Source: an uncultured Pseudomonadota bacterium (GTDB taxonomy: Bacteria; Myxococcota_A; Bradymonadia; Bradymonadales; GCA-2716585). Taken from it: 32,587 nt of DNA. Every line of letters begins with the position of its first letter. The first letter of the stretch is position 1. This document shows, one piece after another, positions 17,009 through 24,736 of the stretch. The stretch spans positions 1 through 32,587 of the forward strand of contig CALBXO010000854.1 in assembly GCA_937890335.1 (NCBI GenBank), read 5' to 3'. The position numbers and the translations under genes are program-made. The notes under the pieces are model-generated. The model made no database searches. It saw only the letters and a list, made by a program, of their open reading frames with translations, and was not told the origin of the DNA.

Positions 17009-17515
17009 TCAAGGCGCTTCGATTCGCCCCGGCGCGCCGTCCACGCCGACCTGGGCGTGGCAGCGGTTGCAGGCCAGGTCTGTGACCTCGAAGTTCATCG
17101 GGCGTTCACGACCCTGGTAGCGCAGCATCGCCCGGTAGGGCGGCTCGATGCCGAGGGCGAGGCCGTAGAAGTTGCCCGCTGCGTTGGTCTTGAAGGTGAA
17201 AACGTCGCCTGCGACGTCCGTGATTTCCACTGTCACGCCCTCCACGCCGGCGCACCCGTCCTGGTCGCCGGAGGCCGCAAACACGGTGCCCGCTACCTCG
17301 AGATTCGGTTGGATTCCGCCCTGGTGACAGTCCAGACAGTTGGCACCCGGCAACATATTCGGCGAGCCATCCACGCCCTTGGACCATTGGATGCCCGTGG
17401 TGCACGTGTCGGTGACCTCCACGCGTTCCAAGCCGTCACCGAGGGCGTCCTCCACCTCCGGGTCCCCGCATCCGACGAGCGCCAACAAGAGCAGAGCGCT
17501 ACTCCAGCGTGACAC
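17009..17515 (-). CDS. two-haem-motif lipoprotein with a beta-sandwich insert
   Basis: A 168-residue lipoprotein has its lipobox at LVGC (Cys about 16). There are two c-type haem attachment motifs, CLDCH (60-64) and CNRCH (149-153). Between them lies a stretch like a carboxypeptidase-regulatory or CNA-B type beta-sandwich (VAGTVF, then GVTVEITDVAGDVFTFKTNAAGNFYG). The GTG at 17515 is chosen as start because GGAGG lies 6 nt before it. A longer ATG start at 17542 would add nine residues and lie deeper in the upstream gene. The gene overlaps the end of the propeller lipoprotein gene by 17 nt, so they are coupled. A periplasmic or surface electron-transfer or redox-sensing role is inferred from the haem motifs. 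No redox partner beyond the neighbours is seen. Confidence 0.75.
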   Translation of the reverse strand: MSRWSSALLLLALVGCGDPEVEDALGDGLERVEVTDTCTTGIQWSKGVDGSPNMLPGANCLDCHQGGIQPNLEVAGTVFAASGDQDGCAGVEGVTVEITDVAGDVFTFKTNAAGNFYGLALGIEPPYRAMLRYQGRERPMNFEVTDLACNRCHAQVGVDGAPGRIEAP

Positions 17516-19286
17516 GGTAGGCCTCCAGCCAAGAGGGACCAAAGTCGGACGGGCAGGAGCTCACGATGACCTTGTCGTCGTAGACCAGCGGGACGGTGAA
17601 GCGCGTGCCCGAGCCGTTCATCTCCTGGTCGATGAGCAGCGTGCCATCCCACACGCGGATCCCCATGAGGCGTCCCTTGCCACCCTTGTTGACCTCCACG
17701 ACCCAGGCGACATCGACGCCTTCGTAGGAGCCGAGGGCGACGCGGCTCGGGTGCCGCCGGAAGCGCTTGATGGCTTCCGCCGTGTCAAAGCGCGGAACCT
17801 GCCAGTACGGGGCGAAGCGCGGCTCCCCGTCCTGGATTACGAGCTTGACGGCGACGATGCCGGCGGGATGCGTCGCGTCGGGGACGAAGGTCGGCGTAAT
17901 GACGACCACATCGTCCCCCACCGCTGTGACCACGGGCTGAGAGATGATCATGCCCGCCCAATCCAGCGCGCAGCGGTCTTCCCTGGTCCCGCAGATGGCC
18001 GCGAGCTGCACGCGGTCGTAATAGGTGCCCAGGTGGTCGGCGTCCATCATGTACAGCGCGCCGTCCTTGGTGGGGTAGAGAAGGACCTTCTTGTCGCCGA
18101 TTTCGGCGTAGGCGGGCGTGCTGCCGCCCACGTAGTCCTTCTTCTGCCAGCACTCGTACATGGTCAGTCCGTCGCAGACGCCGTCTTCGGGCACAGGGTA
18201 GGGCTCGTCCCGTGGCATTCGCGGGATGAAGAGGTTCTCGCAGGAGTCGGCGCACGCGCGGTCGGGCTCGTCCGGGTTGAACCCGGTGCAGGCCTCGGCG
18301 TCGCAGCCGTCGGTGTAATCGAGGCCGGGACCGGCCTTCATGAGGGTGTTGGCGTAGTCGCGGCGGGCCAGGTCGAGCTGGCCGTTGCCAGACGCGAGTA
18401 TCACGTCGTAGTCGCCGTCGCGTTGGACGATCAGCTGCCCGGAGGGCGCCCAGAGGCCACCGCCGCAGATCCGCTCGCGGCTGCCGGATTGACCGGCTGG
18501 GCCACAGTCGGACTCGGGCGTGACCAGGAAGACGGCTGCCTGCGCCGTGTCCACGCCGGAGTCCGCCCAGGCGTCAAGGTCCACCTCAAACGCCCAGCCG
18601 TGCCAGGGCTGGATGTCGCGCGCGTTTCCAAACGTGACGTACGCGCGGCCATAGGTGTCGCCGGCCTCAAAGCCGCGCGTGACGTCGGACCGGGCGAGCG
18701 CGTTGGACGGACGGAACTGCACGTCGCCTTCGCCATCGGACGCGGGGACGACGGCGCTGAGTTCGAGTGTCTCGGGAAAGAGTGCGGACAGTTGGTGGGT
18801 GTCCAGGTCTACGACGGCCACCAGGTGGCGAAGCCGTCGCGTGCCCACGTCGCGGGCCTCGTCGGTGCGCGCCGTCGTGTGGTACGCCACGACCAGTAAT
18901 TGTTCGTGTTTGAGTGGGGTCCCGGTGACGTAGGCCATCTCGCCGTCGGGGGCGGGCAGCACAAAGTCCCACAGGGGCGTCCCCGAGTCGGTTTCGAAGG
19001 CTGCGACTCTCTCTCCCGACGTGACGATGACCTGCTCGCCGTCGTCGGCTCGATGCAGCTGCGGCGACGCCCAGGCGCAAGCGACCGTGCGGGCGACCGG
19101 ATCTCCTGCGGGAAAGAGGCGAGCCACCGCCAGCTGTGCCTGTGGGTTGTCCACGTCGGGCGGCGGCGTGGTGTCCACGTCAAAGCCTGCATCGGAGATG
19201 GGCTCGGGTTCGGGTTCGGGCGATGGTGAGCCACCGCAGCCGGCGCCGAGCCAGATGGCGGCACCAATCAGAAACAATCGATTCAT
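17499..19286 (-). CDS. PQQ-type beta-propeller lipoprotein
   Basis: A 595-residue protein begins MNRLFLIGAAIWLGAGCGG. GAGC is a lipobox, followed by an EPEPEP linker typical of surface lipoproteins. Repeated blade-like patterns suggest a PQQ/WD-type propeller: QVIVTSGERVAAFETDSGTPLWD, LVAVVDLDTHQLSAL, VLLYPTKDGALYMMDADHLG and LMGIRVWDGTLLIDQEM. A cysteine-rich insert (about 310-380, with CDAEACTGF, CADSC and CDGLTMYEC) probably forms disulfides. It should be exported and act in the envelope or on the surface. No catalytic residue is assigned. ATG 19286 is chosen over one 39 nt upstream because it begins with the signal peptide. It leads the two-haem and C2-like lipoprotein genes in a probable three-gene operon. 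Confidence 0.7.
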   Translation of the reverse strand: MNRLFLIGAAIWLGAGCGGSPSPEPEPEPISDAGFDVDTTPPPDVDNPQAQLAVARLFPAGDPVARTVACAWASPQLHRADDGEQVIVTSGERVAAFETDSGTPLWDFVLPAPDGEMAYVTGTPLKHEQLLVVAYHTTARTDEARDVGTRRLRHLVAVVDLDTHQLSALFPETLELSAVVPASDGEGDVQFRPSNALARSDVTRGFEAGDTYGRAYVTFGNARDIQPWHGWAFEVDLDAWADSGVDTAQAAVFLVTPESDCGPAGQSGSRERICGGGLWAPSGQLIVQRDGDYDVILASGNGQLDLARRDYANTLMKAGPGLDYTDGCDAEACTGFNPDEPDRACADSCENLFIPRMPRDEPYPVPEDGVCDGLTMYECWQKKDYVGGSTPAYAEIGDKKVLLYPTKDGALYMMDADHLGTYYDRVQLAAICGTREDRCALDWAGMIISQPVVTAVGDDVVVITPTFVPDATHPAGIVAVKLVIQDGEPRFAPYWQVPRFDTAEAIKRFRRHPSRVALGSYEGVDVAWVVEVNKGGKGRLMGIRVWDGTLLIDQEMNGSGTRFTVPLVYDDKVIVSSCPSDFGPSWLEAYRVTLE

Positions 19287-19465
19287 GTCAGTAGGAACGT
19301 TGGGTTGAGCAAACGCGAGACACACCCCGTCTCCGGAGCTCGGATGGTAGCGCGAGCGCCGATGGATTCCCAGCGCGCGCGGAGGCCCGCCGGTTGCCCG
19401 TGCCGACAGGAGCGCTCATGTCCGTCACTGCCGGGTTGCATTCCCGGTTGCGGCCCGGTCGCCGG
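19287..19465. other. intergenic region upstream of the lipoprotein operon
   Basis: About 180 bp lie between the disordered-protein gene and the propeller lipoprotein gene, both on the minus strand. It should hold the promoter of the lipoprotein operon. I see no clear hairpin, operator or small gene in it. Confidence 0.3.
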
Positions 19466-20233
19466 TCAGCGGTGGGAGCGCATCGCCGGGTTGATCCAAA
19501 ATCCGGGAGCGACTCGCCGGGGCGCGCCCGCCGTCCCAAGCGTGCCACCAAGGAATGACGTTTCCTCAGGCTCGGGCGTTCGGAGCCGCGGCGATGGGGA
19601 CGCAGGTGTCGCCGAGCGACGCGCCAGGCGCGACGGGCGGAGAATCACCGTGGGCGGCGGTTCCGGCGCCGCGTCGGCTGCGAACGGGTACATCACCGCG
19701 TTTCCACGGGCGTGCGCCCTGGCGCCGGAATCGGTGTTCCATGGGCGCTCAATCCCATTCGCGGCGGCGACTTGCGCCACGATGCTCGGCGTGGGGGCTT
19801 CCTGCGAGGGCGCGTGGCGCGGCGGCGCGGCTCCATGCAGAGTCGCCATCCGGCTGACGAGCTCGGGATCAAACTGGGTTCGCGAAGGGGTGGGTGCACG
19901 CTGGTGCGTCTTCGTGGGACTGTGGCAATCCGCGCGAAGTGTCTGGGCGTCGAGTCTGGGCAGAACGGCAGTCTCGGGAGCGCCGGGTGGTCGTCCTGGA
20001 AGCGAGAGTGAGCCACGTCGCAGCGACTCGAGCAGCTCGTTGGACAGCGCTGACCTCGGCTCCCTTCCTGAGTCCGTGTCGAACTGCAACTCCCCGCTGT
20101 CCGGGCTCGACGGCAGGTCTTCCCAGTCCAGCGCGTCGTCTCCAGCGACGTAGTCGAGCACGGACGCTGCCGCCCGGTCTGCAGGTTCGAATCTAGCTTG
20201 CCAGAGCGAGTGAGGCGCAATGCGGTCCCACAT
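19466..20233 (-). CDS. hypothetical Pro/Ala/Ser-rich disordered protein
   Basis: A 255-residue protein. The N-terminal part is acidic (YVAGDDALDWEDLPSSPDSG, then FDTDSGREP), and the rest is Pro/Ala/Arg-rich with few hydrophobic clusters, so it is probably intrinsically disordered. There is no signal peptide, membrane segment or known motif. Third-codon-position GC is high in the parts I checked, which supports coding on this strand. The start at 20233 has AGGA about 7 nt upstream; ATG 20239 lies in the same frame. An antisense open frame of similar length (19305-20153, plus strand) weakens certainty. The gene is divergent from the cyclic-nucleotide/hotdog gene. Function unknown. Confidence 0.5.
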   Translation of the reverse strand: MWDRIAPHSLWQARFEPADRAAASVLDYVAGDDALDWEDLPSSPDSGELQFDTDSGREPRSALSNELLESLRRGSLSLPGRPPGAPETAVLPRLDAQTLRADCHSPTKTHQRAPTPSRTQFDPELVSRMATLHGAAPPRHAPSQEAPTPSIVAQVAAANGIERPWNTDSGARAHARGNAVMYPFAADAAPEPPPTVILRPSRLARRSATPASPSPRLRTPEPEETSFLGGTLGTAGAPRRVAPGFWINPAMRSHR

Positions 20234-20296
20234 TCCCATGTCCTGGGCCCCCCCATGACTGCACCCCGACCCGAATCAAGGCTGCCCTTGATAGGT

Positions 20297-20331
20297 AACG
20301 TTCAGATGTGGTGGCGTCAACGCTGAACGTT
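20297..20331. promoter_or_regulatory. inverted repeat in the divergent promoter region
   Basis: AACGTTCAG (20297-20305) and CTGAACGTT (20323-20331) are perfect 9-bp inverted repeats separated by 17 bp. The repeat centres are 26 bp apart, about two and a half helical turns. Each half contains the palindrome AACGTT. The element lies between the disordered-protein gene (minus) and the cyclic-nucleotide/hotdog gene (plus), so it could be an operator for either. No regulator is identified. Confidence 0.45.
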
Positions 20332-20419
20332 TGGGCGGCGGCGGTTTGGGTGGTGGAGTTGCACTCGGTCCACGGGGCGCCATTGCGCGTTGGGGTGCCA
20401 ACTGTGGTGGAGCGGGCGT

Positions 20420-21349
20420 ATGGTGGGACCCATGACGCAAGAGATCATAGGTTCTGTGCCGCTGTTTGCCGGTCTTGCCGCGCGCGAGCTCGGGCAATTG
20501 TCGCAGGCGCTCGTGGAGGTCGCGCACCCCGAGGGGCATGTGGTGTTCCGCGAAGGGGACGCCGGCGACGCGCTCTACATCGTGGTGGAGGGGGTCGTGA
20601 AGATCTCCATGACCAGCGGTGCGGGCAGGGACATCGTGTTGGACACCCTCAGCGCTGGGGAGCACTTCGGTGAGATGAGTCTCCTGGATGGGTCCGCGCG
20701 CAGCGCTCGGGCGACGTGCCTGCTCCCCGTTCGGCTGCTGCGGCTGCAGCGCACCGCGTTCCTGGGCGCGATCACGCTGCACCCGACCATCGCGATCCAT
20801 GTCATGGAGCGCTTCAGCCGGCGGCTTCGGGACGCCGATGAGTCCATCGGCGCGCTGGCGGACGAGGCCGCCGATGACTCCATTGGGGCCGCGGACGCGC
20901 ACCGCATTCGCATTCTTGGCGAGTTCATCGAGCAGGGAATTCCCTTCAACAAGACTCTCGGTGTGCAGGTCGTCGCGCTTCGGACAGGCTATACGGTGCT
21001 GCGGATTCCGTTCCACGAAGGGTTGATCGGCGACCCGTTCAGGCCCGCGCTCCACGGCGGCGTCACATCCATGCTGGCGGACACTGCGGGCGGTGCGGCG
21101 TGCTTCACGATGTTGACCTCCGCGTCAGACCGCGTCTCGACGGTGGACCTGCGTGTGGACTACCTGCGGCCCGGCAAGGCGGAGGACGTCTTCTGTGAGG
21201 CGAGGGTGCTGCGGATGGGGAACAAGGTGGCGCTGGCGCGAATGGAGATCTTCTCCGGGCGCATGCCGGACCCCGAGTCCGGTACAGACCGGGACGAGGC
21301 CATCGCCGTCGCGACGGGTGTCTACAACGTCTCGCGCAAGTCTGGGTGA
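20420..21349 (+). CDS. cyclic-nucleotide-binding domain fused to a hotdog (PaaI-like) thioesterase
   Basis: A 309-residue protein with two domains. Residues about 10-130 form a cNMP-binding domain of the CRP type. GDAGDALYIVVEGVVKISM is followed by the phosphate-binding cassette FGEMSLLDGSARSARA, with Glu85, Arg94 and Ser95 in the positions that contact cyclic nucleotide in CRP. Residues about 165-309 form a PaaI-like hotdog domain: RPALHGGV (His212), a catalytic-type Asp in LADTAGGAA (Asp221), then STVDLRVDYLRP. There is no DNA-binding helix-turn-helix, so this is not a CRP transcription factor. The inferred role is an acyl-CoA thioesterase controlled by cAMP or cGMP, not demonstrated. ATG 20420 is preferred because GGAG lies 7 nt before it; ATG 20432 is an alternative. 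The UspA-like gene follows after 46 bp. Confidence 0.85.
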   Translation: MVGPMTQEIIGSVPLFAGLAARELGQLSQALVEVAHPEGHVVFREGDAGDALYIVVEGVVKISMTSGAGRDIVLDTLSAGEHFGEMSLLDGSARSARATCLLPVRLLRLQRTAFLGAITLHPTIAIHVMERFSRRLRDADESIGALADEAADDSIGAADAHRIRILGEFIEQGIPFNKTLGVQVVALRTGYTVLRIPFHEGLIGDPFRPALHGGVTSMLADTAGGAACFTMLTSASDRVSTVDLRVDYLRPGKAEDVFCEARVLRMGNKVALARMEIFSGRMPDPESGTDRDEAIAVATGVYNVSRKSG

Positions 21350-21395
21350 CCGGGCGCCCCTTGGTTCGGCCCGCGATTCGCGGTAAGCCCATGCC

Positions 21396-22265
21396 ATGGA
21401 ATCCTTCAGCTTCGAGTCCCAGTTCAAGGGCGCGATACGGCAACAGTACAAGCATGAATCGCTGCGTTTCGACTCGGTGTTTCTTGTCACGGACCTCGAC
21501 AGTGACAGGGCGCAACGCGTTCAGGCCAGCTGCCAGCGCTTCCTGTCGCACGTGCGGTCGATCGAGGGGGCCAATTGGCGCGTGTTCACCGGGGCTGACC
21601 TGCCTGAGGTCCCTCGGCTGCTGTCCCTCATAGAGCACGACAAGCCGGATCTGGTGGTGGCCTACCGCAACTTGACCGAGCACCCGCGCTACCCGCGGTC
21701 GTCGCTGGGCAACTATGTGGACTCGGTCACCCAGGCGACCTCGGTGCCCGTGTTGGTGTTGCCGGTGCGCAGGCAGGACGATGTGGGGGCGGAGGACCTG
21801 GAGGGGCGCCTGCAGGACACGGAGCGCGTGATTGTGGTGACGGACCACTTGACCGATGACCCGCAGCTGGTGCGCTTTGGCGCGGAGTTCACGGCGCCGG
21901 GTGGCCTCCTGCTGCTGAGCCACGTGGAGGACGAGGACTGGTTCGAGCGGTATATGCGCGCCATCGACCGCATCCCGGAGATCGACAACGACACCGCGCG
22001 CGAGCTGATCCTCGCTCGCCTGCTCAAGGATGCCCGAGACTTCATCGACAGCGCGGCGTCCACGTTGCACGAGGGCCCGCTGGACGTGCGGGTGTCACCG
22101 CTGGTGCAGATGGGCCACACGATTGAGGCGTACCGCAACATCATCGCGGAACATAATGTGAAGCTGATTGTGGCCGACGCGAAGGACCCCGGACGCCGCG
22201 CCATGAGCGACCTGGCCTATTCTGTGGCCGTCGAATTCATCGACGTACCCATCCTTCTTCTTTGA
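21396..22265 (+). CDS. tandem universal-stress-protein-like protein
   Basis: A 289-residue cytoplasmic protein with two alpha/beta halves resembling UspA domains. The first half contains FDSVFLVTDLDSD, HDKPDLVVAYRN and ATSVPVLVLPV; the second contains ERVIVVTDHLTDD and AEHNVKLIVADAKDPGRRAMSDLAYSVAVEFIDVPILLL. Each half ends in the hydrophobic strand expected for UspA. The nucleotide-binding glycine motif of ATP-binding UspA proteins (G-2x-G-9x-G) is not obvious, so ATP binding is uncertain. The next gene, an ion transporter, starts 9 nt after its stop. UspA-like proteins often neighbour transporters and are thought to modulate them; that role is inferred here. Confidence 0.75.
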   Translation: MESFSFESQFKGAIRQQYKHESLRFDSVFLVTDLDSDRAQRVQASCQRFLSHVRSIEGANWRVFTGADLPEVPRLLSLIEHDKPDLVVAYRNLTEHPRYPRSSLGNYVDSVTQATSVPVLVLPVRRQDDVGAEDLEGRLQDTERVIVVTDHLTDDPQLVRFGAEFTAPGGLLLLSHVEDEDWFERYMRAIDRIPEIDNDTARELILARLLKDARDFIDSAASTLHEGPLDVRVSPLVQMGHTIEAYRNIIAEHNVKLIVADAKDPGRRAMSDLAYSVAVEFIDVPILLL

Positions 22266-22274
22266 GGTCGGCGC

Positions 22275-23666
22275 ATGCATGAGGTTGAACCGGGCGTCAC
22301 GTACCTGTTCGTCGGCATCCTGGTCGTGATGGTCCTGACGCTGGCTCTCGAGGAGAAGATCCACGCCAAGAAGTCCATCATCACGGGGACGGCGGCTGTG
22401 GTCGCGCTGTTTCTCGGGGTGGCCTTCCACCTGCTGCCGCTTGAGAAGTACGTCATCGATTTTGGCGGCGGTCACGTGCGCCACCTGCCGGCCTACATCC
22501 CCGGGGTGGAGTGGGAGGTCATCGCAATCATCCTTGGCTGTTCCCTGTTTGTGGACGTGTCGTCCAAGAGCGGGATGTACAGCTGGGTGGCGATCAAGCT
22601 GACGCGACTGTCGGGCGGGGACCCGGTCAAGCTGCTGTTTTTCTACGGGCTGATGACCGTGGGTTTCTCGGCGCTGCTCAATAATGTCGCCGCGATGTTG
22701 ATCGTCGGGTCCCTGACCAAGGTCAGCCTCGACCGACTCGGTCGGCAGAAGCTGCTTCTGGGGTTCCTGATCACCGAGGGGTTGCTGACGAACATCGGCG
22801 GTCTCCTGACGTTGATCTCGAGCGTCCCCAACATCATCGTGGGCAAGGCGGCGGACATCGCATTTGGCACCTTCTTCGTGCTGGCGGCGCCCTATGTGGT
22901 GGTGGCGACCATCATCACCATCCTGATGGGCGCAGCGATCTTCAAGATCAAGCCGCTGGCCAACGAGGAGGAAAAGGAGACGGCGCGCGAGCTGGTGAGC
23001 GGCTTCAACGCGGCGGACACCATCACCTCCCGCGGCTTCTTCTTCTTCTCCGGCGCCATGTTCATCCTGTTTGTGCTCGTGTTGAGTACAACGAGCCTTC
23101 TCCCCATCGTCCGGGAGCTCGGAATGGGCTTCGTGGCTATGTTCTTTGGGCTGGTTCTACTCCTTCGGTTCAAAAACACCGCCGATCGTAAATACGCGGC
23201 GCTGGACTGGGATCTGCTCGGCTTCTTCCTGACTCTGTTCATCGTGATTGACGTGATGGAGCACGCGGGGGTGCTGAAGCTTCTCGGAGGCGGCATCGCG
23301 GACCTGATCGGTGTGGGCGAGGTGTCCGGTGCCGGGCTGCTGCTGGTGGCTTCCGCCGTGACGAGCTCCGTTACCGACAACATCCCGCTGGCCGCGGTGT
23401 TGGCGAACATCCTGTCCACCCTCGAGATCGACAAGGCGTCGAACCTGTGGTGGTGCGTGATCTTCGGGGCCAATCTGGGCGGGAATTTTACGCCCATTGG
23501 GTCCGCTTCCACCGTTGTGGCGGTGACCCTGATGCACAAGGCCGATCTGAAGGTGAGCTTCATGGGCTTTGTGAAGGCGGCGCTGCCGTTTGCCACGGTC
23601 CACGTCGTGCTGGCCGTTGTCTACGTGCTCTTTGTCCTTCCCTGGCTCCAAGGTCTGATGACATGA
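22275..23666 (+). CDS. ArsB/NhaD-type ion transporter (ion transporter superfamily, SLC13-like)
   Basis: A 463-residue polytopic inner-membrane protein with roughly 11-12 hydrophobic segments. The family pattern is visible twice: SALLNNVAAMLIVGSLT at about 131-147 with GGLLTLISSVPNIIVG (about 177-192), and SSVTDNIPLAAVLANIL at about 363-379 with FGANLGGNFTPIGSAST at about 397-413. Paired hairpin-like asparagine/proline motifs are typical of NhaD Na+/H+ antiporters, ArsB and the P protein. Substrate (Na+, arsenite, a dicarboxylate or another ion) cannot be decided from sequence. The C-terminus overlaps the start of the next gene by 4 nt (ATGA). It lies between a UspA-like protein and an exported protein plus phytochelatin synthase, so it may move a metal(loid) or maintain ion balance. 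Length is normal for the family. Confidence 0.8.
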   Translation: MHEVEPGVTYLFVGILVVMVLTLALEEKIHAKKSIITGTAAVVALFLGVAFHLLPLEKYVIDFGGGHVRHLPAYIPGVEWEVIAIILGCSLFVDVSSKSGMYSWVAIKLTRLSGGDPVKLLFFYGLMTVGFSALLNNVAAMLIVGSLTKVSLDRLGRQKLLLGFLITEGLLTNIGGLLTLISSVPNIIVGKAADIAFGTFFVLAAPYVVVATIITILMGAAIFKIKPLANEEEKETARELVSGFNAADTITSRGFFFFSGAMFILFVLVLSTTSLLPIVRELGMGFVAMFFGLVLLLRFKNTADRKYAALDWDLLGFFLTLFIVIDVMEHAGVLKLLGGGIADLIGVGEVSGAGLLLVASAVTSSVTDNIPLAAVLANILSTLEIDKASNLWWCVIFGANLGGNFTPIGSASTVVAVTLMHKADLKVSFMGFVKAALPFATVHVVLAVVYVLFVLPWLQGLMT

Positions 23667-24736
23667 TTGCTGCTTGCCGCGTGACCCATGTGCGCCTCGG
23701 AGGCCCGCGACGCTTACTGCGTCCAGCGGTTGTGGGAGTCGTCGCGGCCGCCAGCGCCTGCTTTGCGTTCATGACACCCGCGACCGCCGTCGCCGACGGC
23801 CTGGGTTCCATGAAGCTGGCCCAGAAGCCGACGCCGCTTCTGGGCGACCGCGTCACCGCGCGCTTCCCGGCGGCTGCTCGGACGCAGCCGCGTGGCCACA
23901 GCATCATGGCGGCGGCCAATCCGGTGGAAGAGGAGACCCGTGTTGTCGTGGATGCCGGCGACAAGCGGTTCGTCGTCATGACGTACGAGCTCTTTGCCAC
24001 CAGCGGAAAGGTGTTTGAGAAGTCCGTCCGCAAGGAGGTCAAACAGTTCTTCTCCTCCGGCGCGGCCTACACGGTCTCCAGCCAGAAGATAGGGGACTTT
24101 GCGCGGGCGTTGGTGATGAAGCCGAGCAAGATTGACGGGACTGAGGGCGCCAATCTGGTGATGGGCGCGTACCTGGAGCACCCGGATGGCACCGTGCAGT
24201 TCACGGCCTTCTATGCCAACCCGGAGGCTGTGACCAAGGACGCTGCGGGCTGCACCAAGCTGGCCGAGGCCATTCTTGCCTCGTTCCGAGTCGGGTCCAA
24301 GCAGCTCCAGATGGAGGGGGGGGTACAGAAGCTGTTTGCGTGGCAGCACACCTTGCACGTGGACGTGCCGGCGGGGTGGATTCTCACCACTACACCGGGG
24401 CCCGATTTCGTCGTGCATCGAGCGCGCCAGCTCGCCCCATTTGGCGAGCCGGCGGCGAGCCTGGGGATCTACCTGGGCGGTCATCCGAACGCCCAATACG
24501 ACCAGCTGGGCGCCGAGACCAAACGCGTGGAGACCAAGGGCAAGCTGTCGGGCGTGGAGACGGTCTGGCACAGCTGGACGGACGCCTCTGGCCTGCTGCG
24601 CAAGGAGACCCTGGCCACCGGGGCAGCCCCTGGCGACGCGGGTCTGGCGCTGCACGTGTTCATGGCTGGCCCCACCGGTGCGGACATCGCGATGATGGAC
24701 GCGCTGAGCGCCACTCTCCGGCTGACCCGGAAATGA
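23663..24736 (+). CDS. exported protein of unknown function
   Basis: A 357-residue protein with an N-terminal export signal: a basic region (RLGGPRRLLRP), the hydrophobic stretch AVVGVVAAASACFAFMTP and ATAVADG as a possible cleavage region near residue 45. The mature protein is mixed alpha/beta with two similarly shaped parts. Each carries a beta-rich stretch (TRVVVDAGDKRFVVMTYELF; LHVDVPAGWILTTTPGPDFVVHRA) and ends in an alternating segment. No metal-binding cluster is seen. ATG 23663 overlaps the transporter stop by 4 nt, and its own stop overlaps the phytochelatin synthase start by 4 nt, so all three are translationally coupled. Not recognised as a known family. A role in the periplasm linked to transport or metal handling is inference. 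Confidence 0.7.
   Translation: MIAACRVTHVRLGGPRRLLRPAVVGVVAAASACFAFMTPATAVADGLGSMKLAQKPTPLLGDRVTARFPAAARTQPRGHSIMAAANPVEEETRVVVDAGDKRFVVMTYELFATSGKVFEKSVRKEVKQFFSSGAAYTVSSQKIGDFARALVMKPSKIDGTEGANLVMGAYLEHPDGTVQFTAFYANPEAVTKDAAGCTKLAEAILASFRVGSKQLQMEGGVQKLFAWQHTLHVDVPAGWILTTTPGPDFVVHRARQLAPFGEPAASLGIYLGGHPNAQYDQLGAETKRVETKGKLSGVETVWHSWTDASGLLRKETLATGAAPGDAGLALHVFMAGPTGADIAMMDALSATLRLTRK

Noticed and set aside
19305..20153. Plus-strand coding frame antisense to the disordered protein gene
   Set aside because: It starts within the upstream region of the lipoprotein operon, has no convincing ribosome-binding site and ends in a Ser-rich low-complexity stretch. The minus-strand frame has better start context and codon use.
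20420..21349. CRP/FNR transcription factor
   Set aside because: The cyclic-nucleotide domain is followed by a hotdog thioesterase and not by a helix-turn-helix.
22275..23666. Firm annotation as the arsenite pump ArsB
   Set aside because: The motifs are shared by NhaD antiporters, ArsB and related carriers, and no arsenic operon partner such as arsR, arsA or arsC is in the window. The neighbouring UspA-like gene fits NhaD-type contexts equally well.
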